NCBI GenBank assembly: GCA_032988165.1
Contig: JANTQF010000243.1
Location: 1-52,588 of the forward strand
Direction of reading: 5' to 3'
Source: Emmonsiellopsis sp. PD_33
Taxonomy: Eukaryota; Ascomycota; Eurotiomycetes; Onygenales; Ajellomycetaceae
Length of the DNA: 52,588 nucleotides
Position numbers and translations under genes: made by a program
In this document: in pieces, positions 34,776 to 46,748 of the stretch
Position numbering within the stretch: position 1 is the first letter of the stretch
How the letters are laid out: every line of letters starts with the position of its first letter
The notes under the pieces: generated by a model
The model's input: the letters and a program-made list of their open reading frames with translations, nothing else
Databases searched by the model: none
Told to the model about the DNA's origin: nothing

Positions 34776-37700
34776 ATTTTCTGTAGATTCAGGTTCGTGG
34801 GGAGGAGGACCGGGTGGCGGCGGGAAGCGGCAGGGAGATATGCAGATTTGCAAAGCCTGAGCTTTCTTGTATCTTCGTTAGCACATGCATTTCTTCAGGT
34901 TTTCTTGCCGGGTATTTAGGAATCCCTGCAGCTGGCTAGCGCAGGCTGGGGAAAAGATAAACAATTTTGTTCAGGACGGGCAGGGGACGGTGATGCGGGA
35001 TGAGATCATGCTTTGACGAAGCGGCGCATTCGAGGGACATGAATTCCAATAGAAACAGCTGGGTTTCCAAACCCCTGGATATTCACAGAGACGACAGGGC
35101 GCTCACCACCAGGGCTTATTGACCAGTGTGATCTCGCAAGGGCCGCAGCGCCAAGTTGTAGGGGTGAGGGGTACCTGGGCAGGCGGTGGAAAACCCACGA
35201 CGGATGTCGTCAACTTACTTGAACGAACCCGCTTCAGCAGAGACAACGGGCAGATTGCAATCGACAGAAGAGAAGAGATTTGTCAAGTGGCTTGAGAAGT
35301 GGTAGATGCTCGGTGGTTGAATGTAGCATGGGTTTGGTTGGGAGGCGGGGAAGAAGGGCGGGCGGGTTCGCGACAGTCGTCAACGGCCGGCGGGGGGTAG
35401 AATTGGAAAAAGAGACGGCCGAAAGACACGGATGCTTCGTCTTCGCAGTTACAGAAGTGTAGGATATGGGGAACTCCAATATGCGATGTGGCGCATACGG
35501 TGTCGTTGGGCAGAGAAGCGTTGCAGAATCTTCGAGGCTCGCGGTGGAATCGGGCAAGACTGCGGGGTTGGTGTGTGTCGGCCAAGGTAGCGAGAGTGAC
35601 TTGTCTCCCCGCCGGATTTACGTGGGCCGGCAGGTACCTTGCCGTCTACCAGATATTTACAGCGGGGACGACATGGCGGGAATATTCACAGCGTCTAGCA
35701 GCTATGAGAGGGGAGATTTCTATTCTGCTGTGATGGGTCTGCTTTGGTGCTGCGGTGATCTGGATGTATGTAGATGCACTTCAAAGATATGCCCTTGGGA
35801 TATTGACACTCTTGCAGGGATCAAGAATTATTCATTGCCAGAATTGAAAGAGAAAAGAGAAGACGATGAAGAAACAGCAGAAGGGTTGCTGCAACAGAAG
35901 TAATTTCCGGCTGGTGCTGATTCTTGTCGCCTATGATACTAATAATAAGAGGATTTGGTGGCCGGGCATGACACCCCTCCTCCCATCTACATCTGCTCAT
36001 CACCTGGAGACTGCATTATTAGCTGGTTCATACAAGTGTTGTTTGCCCACCTGCTGGTCAGCGCAGGTGATACTGCCCTTGTTGATAGAAATCCAGCTTG
36101 CTTAAGCTGCATAGGCAGCTAACAAACCCACGGTTGATTTTGACTTCAAATGTTTCAGGCCTTGCCATGCAGGAGTAATCCTTCAGTCTGGTTTAGAATT
36201 TGGGTGGTAAATCCACGCTTCTGGAGACATCCCCCGTTGCTTGAAGAGATATCCAGGGCTATATCTGCCGCCGTCCCGTTTCGTAGCAACGGATGTTAGT
36301 TACAGTTCCCCGAGATTGTGACATGGAAATGCCCCATGCGAGCGCAACAAGAACCCGCTACAATCAAAAGTACTCGTTCTCCAATGTGTCTGTGCGGAGA
36401 CCTGGAATTGCTCGGATTGCTATTACTTGCAGCACCTGCCTGACCAGCATTGCATGAGGATAACGCTATGTGATCCAATCAATCGAAGCCGGCCCCGAAA
36501 AAGACGCCAGAAATTTGGTAAAACTCGGGTGATTGACAAGTGCGGGGTGCATGCAATCACCAAACCAGCCGAGTCTGCAGCATCGTGTCGTTCAAGTCCA
36601 TTGGCGCGAATCATGGGCATCCATGGCTTTGGAAAAACAGTTTCCCAGGCTTGTAGGAGTGCATCTAAACAAATTTAAAGCCTTCGTCAAGTCAAAGTCG
36701 GCGGGGAGTTATCAAGAGGATTCAAACTACCCCTTTGCTCGTTTATGGGCTCTGATTCTGCATAGATATTGGCTCTGAAGGCTCAGCATCAACCTGACGA
36801 AATCGACCAGCTCCTCGGTCTTGGACAAATACCCTTTCAACGTCAACATGGTTTTGATATGAAATTCGACCAGTCACAAATGACTCGACCGCCAAAGCGC
36901 TACGGCGTTTGTTTGGCGGCTATTGTCTCGTAGAGTCCTCAGGATTTGCCCGCAGCTTGCAAGTGGTCGCAGTTGCAGCCAGAAAGCCTCCAGAGGTTGG
37001 GATCACCATGCAGCCGGTGGTTGAAGCTGCAGCATTTCGCAGAGGAGGTGTCACTAATATATCCAGCTAATTGCCATCATAACCCCGCGGGGTTATCGAA
37101 GCAGGGAGCTGATATACGTATGCGAATGGGCCGGGTTGATGCCTTGAGACCGACTGACCGTCAATGCGAAGGCAACGGATGATATCCGGGCATCTGCTCA
37201 GCTTCTGGAGAGTCGACTGCCCCGAGCAGACTTTGGTCTGGTGGTGAATTTGAGGGCGAATGGGTTGTCGTGAAGACGAACGAACAGGCAGTAATGGGCG
37301 ACGTGGCTTGGGAGCAAACCGCAGGATTGTGGAATGAGGCTGCATAAACAACAGCACAGCTCGATGCACACTGCTCTGGTAATTAACTAGGCCTCCGGAT
37401 GACGCTGACGCTGACACCGACACCATCAGTCTGCAGACAGTGACGGCGGGATTGTGTCGAAGCTGAGGAGTAGAGAGAAACACGCCGGTTTGTTAGTAAT
37501 CCAGTCTGCGGACAGCTTCGTTTGGCTTCTCTGCTCTTCTTCCGCATCATCTCTCTGCCTTGTGTCCTCATTGTCTCTTCGCTCTCCTCATATCTGTTGT
37601 GGCCCTTTCTCTCACCATAACCCTCTCTCCTGGCTGTTGGTTGTTGTTGTTGCCACCACGCCTTGAATATTTAACTAACTAGCCGTGCTGTGGTGCCCCG

Positions 37701-37922
37701 CCGTGGATTGCGGCCTCACGTCCTCTCCGACTGTCTTGAAACACCAAACCTCGCAACGAGACGCCTTGCTGGCTTTCATTCTGCTGCTATCTACACTACA
37801 TTTTGCCCCTCAGCTTCTCATCCACCACCTTCATCTACCAACTGTGTCTGTTCTCCGCAACTCCCCTCCCAGATATATACTAGCTAGGCACGCGGCTGGC
37901 CAGACAGGCCCCCACTTCGACG
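34776..37922. other. 3.1 kb gene-free divergent intergenic region
   Basis: Lies between the acetyltransferase gene (minus) and ddi1 (plus), so it contains both promoters. Several open frames of 60-145 codons exist, but none shows domain-like sequence or joins across plausible introns into a convincing protein. I see no transposon terminal repeats. A C/T-rich stretch at about 37500-37870 fits the ddi1 leader. Confidence 0.5.
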
Positions 37923-39403
37923 ATGTAAGGTCTACTATGTCTCTATACATATCAGGGATGCTGTCTAATAGATTACGATTCCTAGGAAAATCTCGCTTTC
38001 CGTCGTTGCCTCCGACATCCAGGTCGATTCCGATTTCATCTCCCTTGATGTGGGCGGTGACATGACCCTCGCAGACCTCAAAGCCGTCATCCAGAGCGAT
38101 ATCAATATACCTGTCTCCGCATTGCGCCTTTTCTTCAACAACTCTTTCCTTCAGAATGACTCGCAGACGTTAACACAGATCGGGATCGGCGAAGGAGACA
38201 TGTTAGCCATGCAGATACAGGGCCGCCCCCCTCAGCAATCGAACACTGCACGGCGTCCGCCACAAGGAAATACAAACGCGCAAAGCGGGGTACAGAGTGG
38301 AAGGCCGGCGATGCCAGATCCGGAGACGTTACGACTACATATGCTGGGTGATCCAAGAGTTCTGGCCGAAGTAAGGAGGCAGAATCCTCAGCTCGCGGAT
38401 GCGGCAGATGACGCACAACGGTTCCGTGAGGTGTTGTTTGCACAGCAGAGAGCGGAAGCTGAAGCAGAGGCTAGGAAAGAGGCAAGGATTGCTCAGTTAA
38501 ATGCGGATCCCTTCAACCTGGAAGCTCAGCGCGAAATCGAGGAAATCATCCGCCAAAATGCCGTCATGGAGAATCTACAGACGGCGTTGGAACATACTCC
38601 AGAAGGTAAACCATGATTATCCCTTCCGTCCGTTCCGTTACAACTATATAGTACTGACAGGTCGTCTAGCATTTGGTCGAGTGACCATGCTTTACATTCC
38701 GGTGGAAGTCAATGGACATAGAGTAAAAGCGTTCATCGACTCCGGTGCACAAGTCACTGTTATGTCGCCAGAATGCGCTTCTGCATGTAACATAATGCGT
38801 CTAATCGACCGTCGCTACAGTGGTATCGCCAAAGGGGTCGGAACGGCAGATATCCTTGGACGAGTTCACTCCGCTCAGATCAAAATCGGAGACATATTCC
38901 TATCCTGCTCCTTCACCGTAATGGACGGCAAACATATGGATCTCCTCATTGGCCTCGATATGCTAAAACGACACCAAGCTTCAATTGACCTTGGAGACAA
39001 TGTCCTAAGGATCGCCGGCCAGACAGTTCCCTTTCTCCCCGAATCGGACATCCCGAAGCATGACGAGTTCGATGACGAACCTCTCGTCCATGGTCGAGAT
39101 GGTGCGCTCGTTGGTGCTCGGTCAGGCGCCGTCACTCAACCCGCCGGGCCTCCTTCCTCCTCGCAATCTCAAATAAAGGCCGCCAATTCTCCGTCTGGAC
39201 CCTCATCATCTACTCCCACTAGCCGCCCCTTCCAACCACCAACACAACCTTCGTCAAGCGGCACACCCACTGCCCAATCATCCCGATGGCCAGCTGAATC
39301 CATAGCCAAGATAACAGATCTCGGATTTACACGAGAGGAAGCACTGCAAGCGCTCGAAGCCGCGGGTGGGGACCTTGATGGTGCGATCGGCTATCTTATC
39401 TAA
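37923..39403 (+). CDS. ddi1: DNA-damage inducible protein 1, ubiquitin shuttle and retroviral-type aspartic protease
   Basis: Cytosolic proteasome shuttle that also cleaves heavily ubiquitinated substrates. Exons 37923-37924, 37986-38605 and 38670-39403 give 451 aa. The reading frame runs back to the acceptor at 37985 with no ATG after the nearest upstream stop; AT|GTAAGG at 37923 spliced to TAG|GAAAATC yields ATG AAA ATC (MKISLSVV), so the start codon seems split by a 61-base intron with a CTAAT branch. Domains are an N-terminal ubiquitin-like fold (FISLDVGGDMTLADLKAVIQ, ALRLFFNNSFLQND), a helical domain (PETLRLHMLGDPRVLAEVRR), the protease domain with catalytic Asp231 in FIDSGAQVTVMS (DSG rather than DTG) and LIGLDMLKRHQASIDL, a Pro/Ser linker, and a C-terminal UBA domain (ITDLGFTREEALQALEAAGG). 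The product is certain; the exact start is inferred. Confidence 0.94.
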
Positions 39404-40527
39404 GGTTTTTATCCCTGCACACGTGAAATGAATGTATCTTAGCTGGCTGCTGTGGGTTATATGAACCTCAAGACCTTTTTATGACAATGCCATTGACTTA
39501 ATATTATCACTCTGTTTTCTTGTCGGCGATGTGAATTGTCCTGTTCTCTCCAATTTTTCCAGCATATATATAATTTCCCCAACACAGGTTCTATGGACGG
39601 CACACCCACCTGCATACAGAACAAAGATTTCTTTGACAGTATCAATACAGCTTATATGGGTAGATGTAACTATCTCAGAAGCGGAGAAGAGGAATACTCA
39701 CCATAGATGTGCCTTTCAAGTGTAGCAAAACATACAGTATATCATTCCTAGTTTTAAAAACGCATAGCATAACCAAACCTGCCACCAGCCATCCAAAGCT
39801 CCCTCTTTATGTGGTGCATTTCCTGCCCACTTTAATATCCCCCTTCCCACCCTCTTCACTATCTTACTTTCCAAGATTATTTCCAAACATTAGATTCAGC
39901 GGGGTTCTTTTTTTTAAACAAGACTCGTAGTAACTAGCAGTTAAATTAGTAACAAACACCCCCCAAAGACCTTTAAAATGGCTCTATCATTCATTAATTA
40001 ATTCTAAGAAGAGTAACCTATTCAGCACTTATCCCTGAAATGAACTCATTCTTCATCCCACCCTTCAACCAACCCTTCCATCCCTTGATCTTCATTCCCA
40101 TGGGAACATTGAACTTTGGATGCATGAGCCTACCCAGCCCGAGCTTTGTTCCGTTCAGTGGTTGCTCCATTCTGGTTTAAGCTTATCATTAAGCATAAAA
40201 ATAAGCTCGGGGAGATCGCGGCTTACTAAATATATCTTGGCTCTCATTTCGCCCCGTCGTGGCTACTACTACTACTACCACTGCTGCTGCTGGATATGTA
40301 CATTCTTCTCTCGTCACAACTAGGTTAACTACTATGTAAAAGGAAGATTTTGATTGAAATAACTACTAGTAGTTACCCGGGATGTAGATGCGAAAACAAT
40401 ATAGAGATATAATCCCCCCCAAATTCAAACAAAAACATAATCAACCGCTAGGCCTCCCTCAAAAAATAGAAAATAGGCATATACACGTCCATCTTTGCTC
40501 GTAGCAGTAAGCAGCAGTAAACATCAA
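39404..40527. other. Convergent 3' intergenic region with trinucleotide repeats
   Basis: Lies between ddi1 (plus) and the Zn2Cys6 gene (minus). It holds short CTA and CTG runs at about 40263-40292 and A/T-rich stretches. No gene is supported. Confidence 0.5.
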
Positions 40528-43500
40528 TCATCCCCTCTCATCCGCCTTGGCATAATCCCCTTGTATACTCAGCAACCCCATAGCCCAATGCAAAGACGCG
40601 GACCGGCTAACAGTAATGAACATCCTATCCTTATCCCCCGGTTCCGACACAATCCCCTGCCCTCTATCCTCATGTTCCCTCGAGTTCATCGTCCGCTGGT
40701 ACGGCGGGCCCTTGCCAGCCTCGTACGCCTTCGTCCACGCCGTCTCGCACCCGCTAGCCACCGCCGTCGATGATCCGCTCCCCGTCATCCGCGCGATATT
40801 GCGCAGCTTCGCGATTGTCCATCCGCGCTGTGCAGCGTCGGTGTACTGCACGGCGGAGAAAAATAAACAGATCATGATATCTGTCAGTACGCCGGAAACT
40901 GTGGGGACGAGGTTTGCGGTTGTGGAGTCGAATCGTTGTGGGTAGTAGATGCCGGCAACGATGCGTCCGATGGAGTTGGCTAGGAGGCCCGTTCTGAAGG
41001 CGCCGACGGCTGCAGCTACCATGGCCTCGGGGGGCATGGAGGGATGGATTCGCTCGAGAATTATGCGGCCTGTGTAGTAGAATGCCCAGACACATGCTAT
41101 GGTGTGAGTGCGGTATTGGATGGCAGGGCCGAAGGGGGTGGCGAGCGGCGGAGTCCCGTCGGCGGGTAAGGGTGCAAAACTTGACCCGAGCGCCTGCTCG
41201 AATGACTCGAATGCGGCACGGATATTTTGCCATTCAAGTTCTGCATCCGCTGTTTGTTGGTCGAGGTCGACATTATTAGGTTCCGGGGACGAGGACTGCG
41301 GGGGTTGAGGGGCTGTTTCGGCAAAGCCGGCGGGAAGGCGGATAGGGCCCGTATTCGGTACCATGCCATACATTGGGGGGCTTGGTTCTCGCTGCTTGTC
41401 TGATGATGGTCCCGACAAATCACCTGGCGCGTTTGGAGGTGGTCCGGGGGGTGGTCCAGTGGGTGGTCCCATTTTAGGTCCGGGTGGTTGCCCACGACCC
41501 ATTCCTGGAGGGAAGAATCCTGGCGGGGGACGCCATGCTCCACCATTTCGTTTAACCATCTTAACCTTTCGTTTTCGATCCCTGGACGAAAAGTCTACCG
41601 TCCGCGCGAGCAATAACAGTAAGTGATCGAAAGATCCATAAACAGCATCGAGTTTCCCAATTCCTGCTCGGGGTGGACATGCCCCCCACAGGCCGTACGG
41701 CATTCTAGAAGGATTTCGTCAGTGTTGCCCCTGACTGGGAATTGGGTGAAACATACAGTAACGGATTTCCGCTGATCATACTTTGATATACGTCTTGCTT
41801 GCAGTAAAACCAATATAAATCGCTTCGAATCCTGTAATCTTCGATGTCCTTGGGAGTGAGGTTCCTTTGACGCCCAGTTTCAAACCCGTAGTCATTCTCT
41901 GAATCCTCGAAGTTATTATACCTGACCGATCTACCCATTAATGTACTAATGATCTGGTCATCAATTTCTCCCTCCTTGTCGGCAAAGAGATCATTGTCAA
42001 AACGGCTTCCCATCGAGGGAGCACCAAGTCCAATCCAAGGATTTGACTGAGCCAGAAGCAGCTGCTCTGCTTTCGCCCTTGACCGCATGGCCCGAATATC
42101 TCTTGTCATACCTACGAAATCAATTTCCTGAACAAGCTGGGCTGCGCCTGCTACATGGCTGTTCCATTTTGAGTGTTCAGCATCCATGACTTCATAAAAT
42201 GCAAGAAGCAATGTCGCAGCAAGAGTTGAAATTTGGTTGCGGCGATTCGGTATTTTAACTGCCTTGGAAACGCGTCGCAAGGCATAATGGTAGTGACGGA
42301 ACGAAGGGGTGAGAGACCCTCCCCTGATCTTTGCGATGTGGTGAGTGCTGACAGCCAGAATTGCCTGCAGCAGGCCTTGGTGCGTAAGGGCCATAGTAGG
42401 CATTGTGTACGTCCACAGACTTTGCTGGGCGGAGGGGATTGGGTTTGTGGATAGCATGACAGTCGGATTCACCGGATGCCTTTCAAATGGAGATAACGCT
42501 GGCGCAACCGAGGCGACAAAATGGCAGAATACCCTCGTCACTTCAGGATCCATGAGGGGGGAAGCAACAGCCGAGGGAGAATATGACATCATGGCATATT
42601 CATCTCCCGTGAAGGCGGTGGACGACCGGGAGGGCTGCATGAACTTGTTGGCGGCTTTTGTTGTGGTCGGGGACACGTAATTGTGATCCATTTCCCCCTC
42701 ACTATCCACGTCCCAGTAATCATCCTTTTCGTCTTCATAATAGTATGTCGCTTGTTGTAAATCCTGATGGGTGGCGGTACCGAGGACGTACTCTCCATGG
42801 GACGAAGCATTAAGATTAGGCGCACTTTCTGGTTGTTTGTCTGTATAAACCTCTTAGCAAGAAATCTAGGCGATATCAAGAGAACAAAAAACAATACATA
42901 CACTCAGTCTGTCCATAAGTGGACATATTCGGATGCTCGAACTATATGGCATTAGTAAATGTGCACAAATGATTAACTGTAGGCTAGCCTACCTGAACGG
43001 GAGACACCATCTGAGCCCCAGTAGAATCATGATAGGATTGCAAGCGTGGTATTTGATCGGAATCGGTTCTAGCATATAAAAATCCGCTGGCATACTGAGG
43101 CTCCTCGCGTGGTGGGACGCTTCTAAACTGTGACTTCAATGGCGTTTCTTGCATTGAGGGATCTACATCCGCGGCGGTATACTGCTGAGCATAATAGTTT
43201 TGTGAACTTTGGTGGCGTTCCTGGGTGTGATGAGCAAACGCAGGCTCGTGCTCAAAGTTGGGCAGCAAGTGTGATTCTCTATATATGGTTCCCGGGGGAT
43301 ACTGATCCGGGCGTGGCGCAAGCGGAATAAACGACGAACCTCTTCCCGATAGCTCAGTTTGCGATATTGCCGGGTTTGAGGCACGGCGAAGAAATGGTAG
43401 AGGGTCAGCGACATGACCTTGTGGGATATAGTTCTGTGGCATGGGACCGGTTCCCAAGTGTGATATGGGCCCAACGGGATTCCTGAAGATCACCCGTTGG

Positions 43501-43782
43501 GCATATCCCTCGCATTCTCTTTTCGACTTGTTGCAGTTGTTGCATCTGGGCTTTTCCTCTCCGCATTTAATGCGTCGTTTCCTGCATGCTAGGGCCTGTT
43601 AGCTAGCTACCTTATCACATTAGTATCGCGTCTAACGTACTTAAACAACCAGTTTTGGTTCTTCTCTTTGGCCCTTTGACCCTGGGAGCGGGGAAGTTTT
43701 TCGCGATTGGGTCTGGGGATGCGGCAGTGCCCCCAACAGGGCCATCCTCTGGTTTAGAGGGCTGGGTGTCGTCTCCGTCCAT
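40528..43782 (-). CDS. Zn2Cys6 binuclear-cluster transcription factor
   Basis: Fungal-specific nuclear regulator; target genes unknown. Five exons on the minus strand, 43641-43782, 42993-43588, 42902-42941, 41757-42840 and 40528-41704, give 1012 aa. Introns are short (51-61 bases) with GTACGT, GTAGGC and GTATGT donors. The DNA-binding cluster is C-x2-C-x6-C-x6-C-x2-C-x6-C at Cys46, 49, 56, 63, 66 and 73 (CLTCRKRRIKCGEEKPRCNN), preceded by a basic stretch KGPKRRTKTG. Intron 1 falls inside the cluster between Cys46 and Cys49. A Gln/Pro/Tyr-rich region follows. The middle homology region has VFCHFVASVAPALSPFER, LLQAILAVSTHHIAKIRGG and STLAATLLLAFYEVMDAEHS, typical of Fungal_trans_2-type factors. 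A Pro/Gly-rich insert (about residues 670-715) precedes a helical C-terminal domain. It is the nearest regulator to the AA9 and multicopper oxidase genes, but 3 kb away. Confidence 0.9.
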
Positions 43783-46748
43783 CTTGACCAATTGATTGGA
43801 TTTTATCTGAAAAGCAAAGACAGATAAAGACTAGGGAGGCCAGCGATATGACAGATTAGCGATCAAAGATATTCCGGTCACTTGGTAGCGCGACTAAAGA
43901 CGTGGCATTCGGACCGTAGTCGCCGTGGGTGATCGTAAACGGTCAAGATAAAACACGTTCCAAGGACATCAAAGGGGATATACCAAGCACTCAAGACAGA
44001 GTAGAGAGGGATCAGGGGAGCAGTGACAGGATACAAAATAAGGGCTACAGGAGAAAGAGGCTCTTATATGCACAAACTCCAAGGGGTATCAGTAGCAGAA
44101 CAGACAAAACGCAACCATTCTCCTTCGACCACCCAACGATTGGGCTATTAGGGCCCGAGGAGTACGAATAAAGCAAAAGAGGGATAGAGAAGTGGCTGTA
44201 GGTCAGCCTGGATCAATACAGACGACAGCGTAGCAGAGAGGAATGGTTCTGGTTCTTGCTCGCCTCCATGCTAGCCAGGCTGTCGATGCGAACGGGGTTT
44301 ATAAATAGCCACAAGGGATTTTACTCCCCCGAGTTATGACCAGAGGATGTCCTCCACAGCTGAGAGCACAGGGTAGGGCACGGGGGCGTTCTGCTGGGCG
44401 GCGGAGGGGGTATGGAAGATGGAGGAGATGAGATGATGTCAGGATAGCCTCACGACAGGCGGGTCAGGCCATCCAACCCGAATCAACAGCCCGAGATCAA
44501 CGCCAGTGTCCGCCGCAACTTTTGCTTTTTCTTCGTATTTTGCCAATTTTTGGTTTTCAGGCCTCGAGAAAAAAGAACGACAAGCATGGAAGCTGGAAAT
44601 GCGGGACAACGGTCGATTGGCGCGCCGGCTGGCTATTAATAGGCGTGGCTCCCGATTCGCACAGAGGGGTCGGGTCGTCTGCATGAATTCTTGTCAAAGT
44701 TGTCAGACAAAAAAGAAACGACTGCGGATGGAACAGGACAGGACAGCCAGCCCTATTAAAGCTAGAGTCTTCTTTTCGACATGAACCAGATGGTTGCGAG
44801 GTACCCGCCCATCTGCGAGGTGGTCGGCTGCGGGGAACAGGGCGAGGCTTGGCGGGTGATCCGGACCACGGCCCATCGCTGCTATGGGTTGGTACTTCTC
44901 AGGTTCTTCAATTCCTACGGCTACTATATTGACTGACACGCTCATACTTCATTCGAATGTACATACATACGATCCCAGCCATACTGTACAGTGAGGTATC
45001 TCTCTTTGATTCGGCCACATTTCTCCTCCCACGGTTCGGGTTCACCACCTTGGGTCCCCTCCTCTGTGGCTCTGAGACATCGTCGGCCCCGTTTGTGGAC
45101 ATGCCAAATGCTTGCTTGGGACAGACTCCAATAGTTTACCAGGCCGGCAAGCTTGGTAATTATCCAGCCAGCGAGTAATATCTCCAGAATTTTCAATGGT
45201 CCGTGTTTGCATCCTGGCCGCTGTCACGGTATCCTATGACACGGCCTGCTTTTTTATATCGAGAGCCGCAAAGCGTGGCACACAAAAGAGGTTGCACAGA
45301 AACCTCACAGCCTGCATAAACCATGCCAACTACCACAGTTGCCGTGTGCATTGGGATGAACACTGCAGGCCCATCCGGCTTGATCGGAGTTGGAATCAGT
45401 GCCATGCGTTGAGGAGCCGAATCCCCCCTATGGGATTTCTTCTCCTCTACTAGGGTTTACTTCGCCACCTCCATCCAGCAAATTTTCCAATCTCAAGACC
45501 GTCCTTACTTTTTTGCCCTCTATATTTGCTTCTTCCAAACATGGGCTGCCTTACAGACCGATCCAGATCTATTATCACCTCTGCCCCGCTTGACAACTGC
45601 GTCTGACACAACAATGATGAATGGACTGGCCCCGTCCTCCCTTCTGCCTGCATATTATTCCTAAACTAGCTACATTCAGCAAATCTGCATGAACTCTGTC
45701 TGTGTTGTCCCAAAACAGGGGGTTTAACTTCACCTATTGTCCTCCAGACCGCTGGCAAGCAGCCTTGTTCGGTCTATATTTTTCACACTAGCTAAAAGTC
45801 CATGGGGCTAGAAATGCTCCTCCCGAATATTCAGCTTCAGCAAAGACCGTTCTCTGATCTCATCTTGCCTCATGCCTACCTTTGTCTTCCGCAGTCCCTA
45901 TCGTGCGCCTTCTGGTGTCGTGTGGGCCCCTGTTACTGTCCCCTTTTGTCTTCACAATGGGATTGTGGCGCTTAAAAGATAAAGTCAGTAAGAAAGTGGA
46001 AAGTGAAGAGGATTAGCCGATTGGCAGATGCATTGTTAAGTATCCATCCAGATGCTTCTATAATTATCCGTTTCCTGGCGGCGTCTACCCTTCCCCGCCT
46101 TTCCTTCCCCCCTAGCTTTGGCTAGCTACGGCCATATCATCCTATCCACCATTCCCCCTGGTGAGTAAAGACTGAGGGGATTGGTCAATATGTTCTGCAT
46201 GTATGCATGCCCTTTTCTCTAGGACAAGATAACGACATGTGATCAACAGGGGGAAATGGGCTCAATTCTGATACCACAATTCAAGCGGAATCTTGGTCGG
46301 TCTGCCATTGGCTCCCTCTTGAATATGAGGCTCACTCCGCCTGCACTGGATGTCCACTTCTTGAGCCCTTCTTTTTGTCGGCGCCCCTGCTGAATTCGCT
46401 TTGGCTAAAAATGGCTACGAGTGTATGGACACTGGGCAGCGCATCAGCACTGATGCTAAGGGCCTCCGTTTTTCTTATTGTTTCAATTTAAACTATGGTT
46501 GGATGGCTTTGGCAAGCTGGGTGGATATTTGCAAATTTTCAAACACGAGGACATCACTATTAACTACTTGATCTGGAGATACTTCTCGCCCGCTTCCCGA
46601 TGCATCGCAGGCGCAAGCCACATCGTCGGACCGGGGCCCCGCGATGAGAAATCCATATTGTGCTCAAACAAAATTATCCATTCCGCTCGAAATCCGCCCC
46701 CGAACGATAATTCAATCCCATATCATCCAGCTTTTATGGATTGCTCAT
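43783..46748. other. 3 kb gene-free region upstream of the Zn2Cys6 gene
   Basis: Contains the promoter and leader of the Zn2Cys6 gene and the 3' flank of the AA9 gene. No frame over 95 codons and none with protein character. No tRNA or repeat family recognised. Long upstream regions are common for fungal regulator genes. Confidence 0.5.

Noticed and set aside
35466..35903. Plus-strand frame of 145 codons as a gene
   Set aside because: No domain-like segments, no credible splice extensions, and competing frames of similar length on the other strand.
36540..36660. Possible tRNA B-box-like sequence (CGTTCAAGTCC)
   Set aside because: No matching A-box, acceptor stem or cloverleaf could be formed around it.
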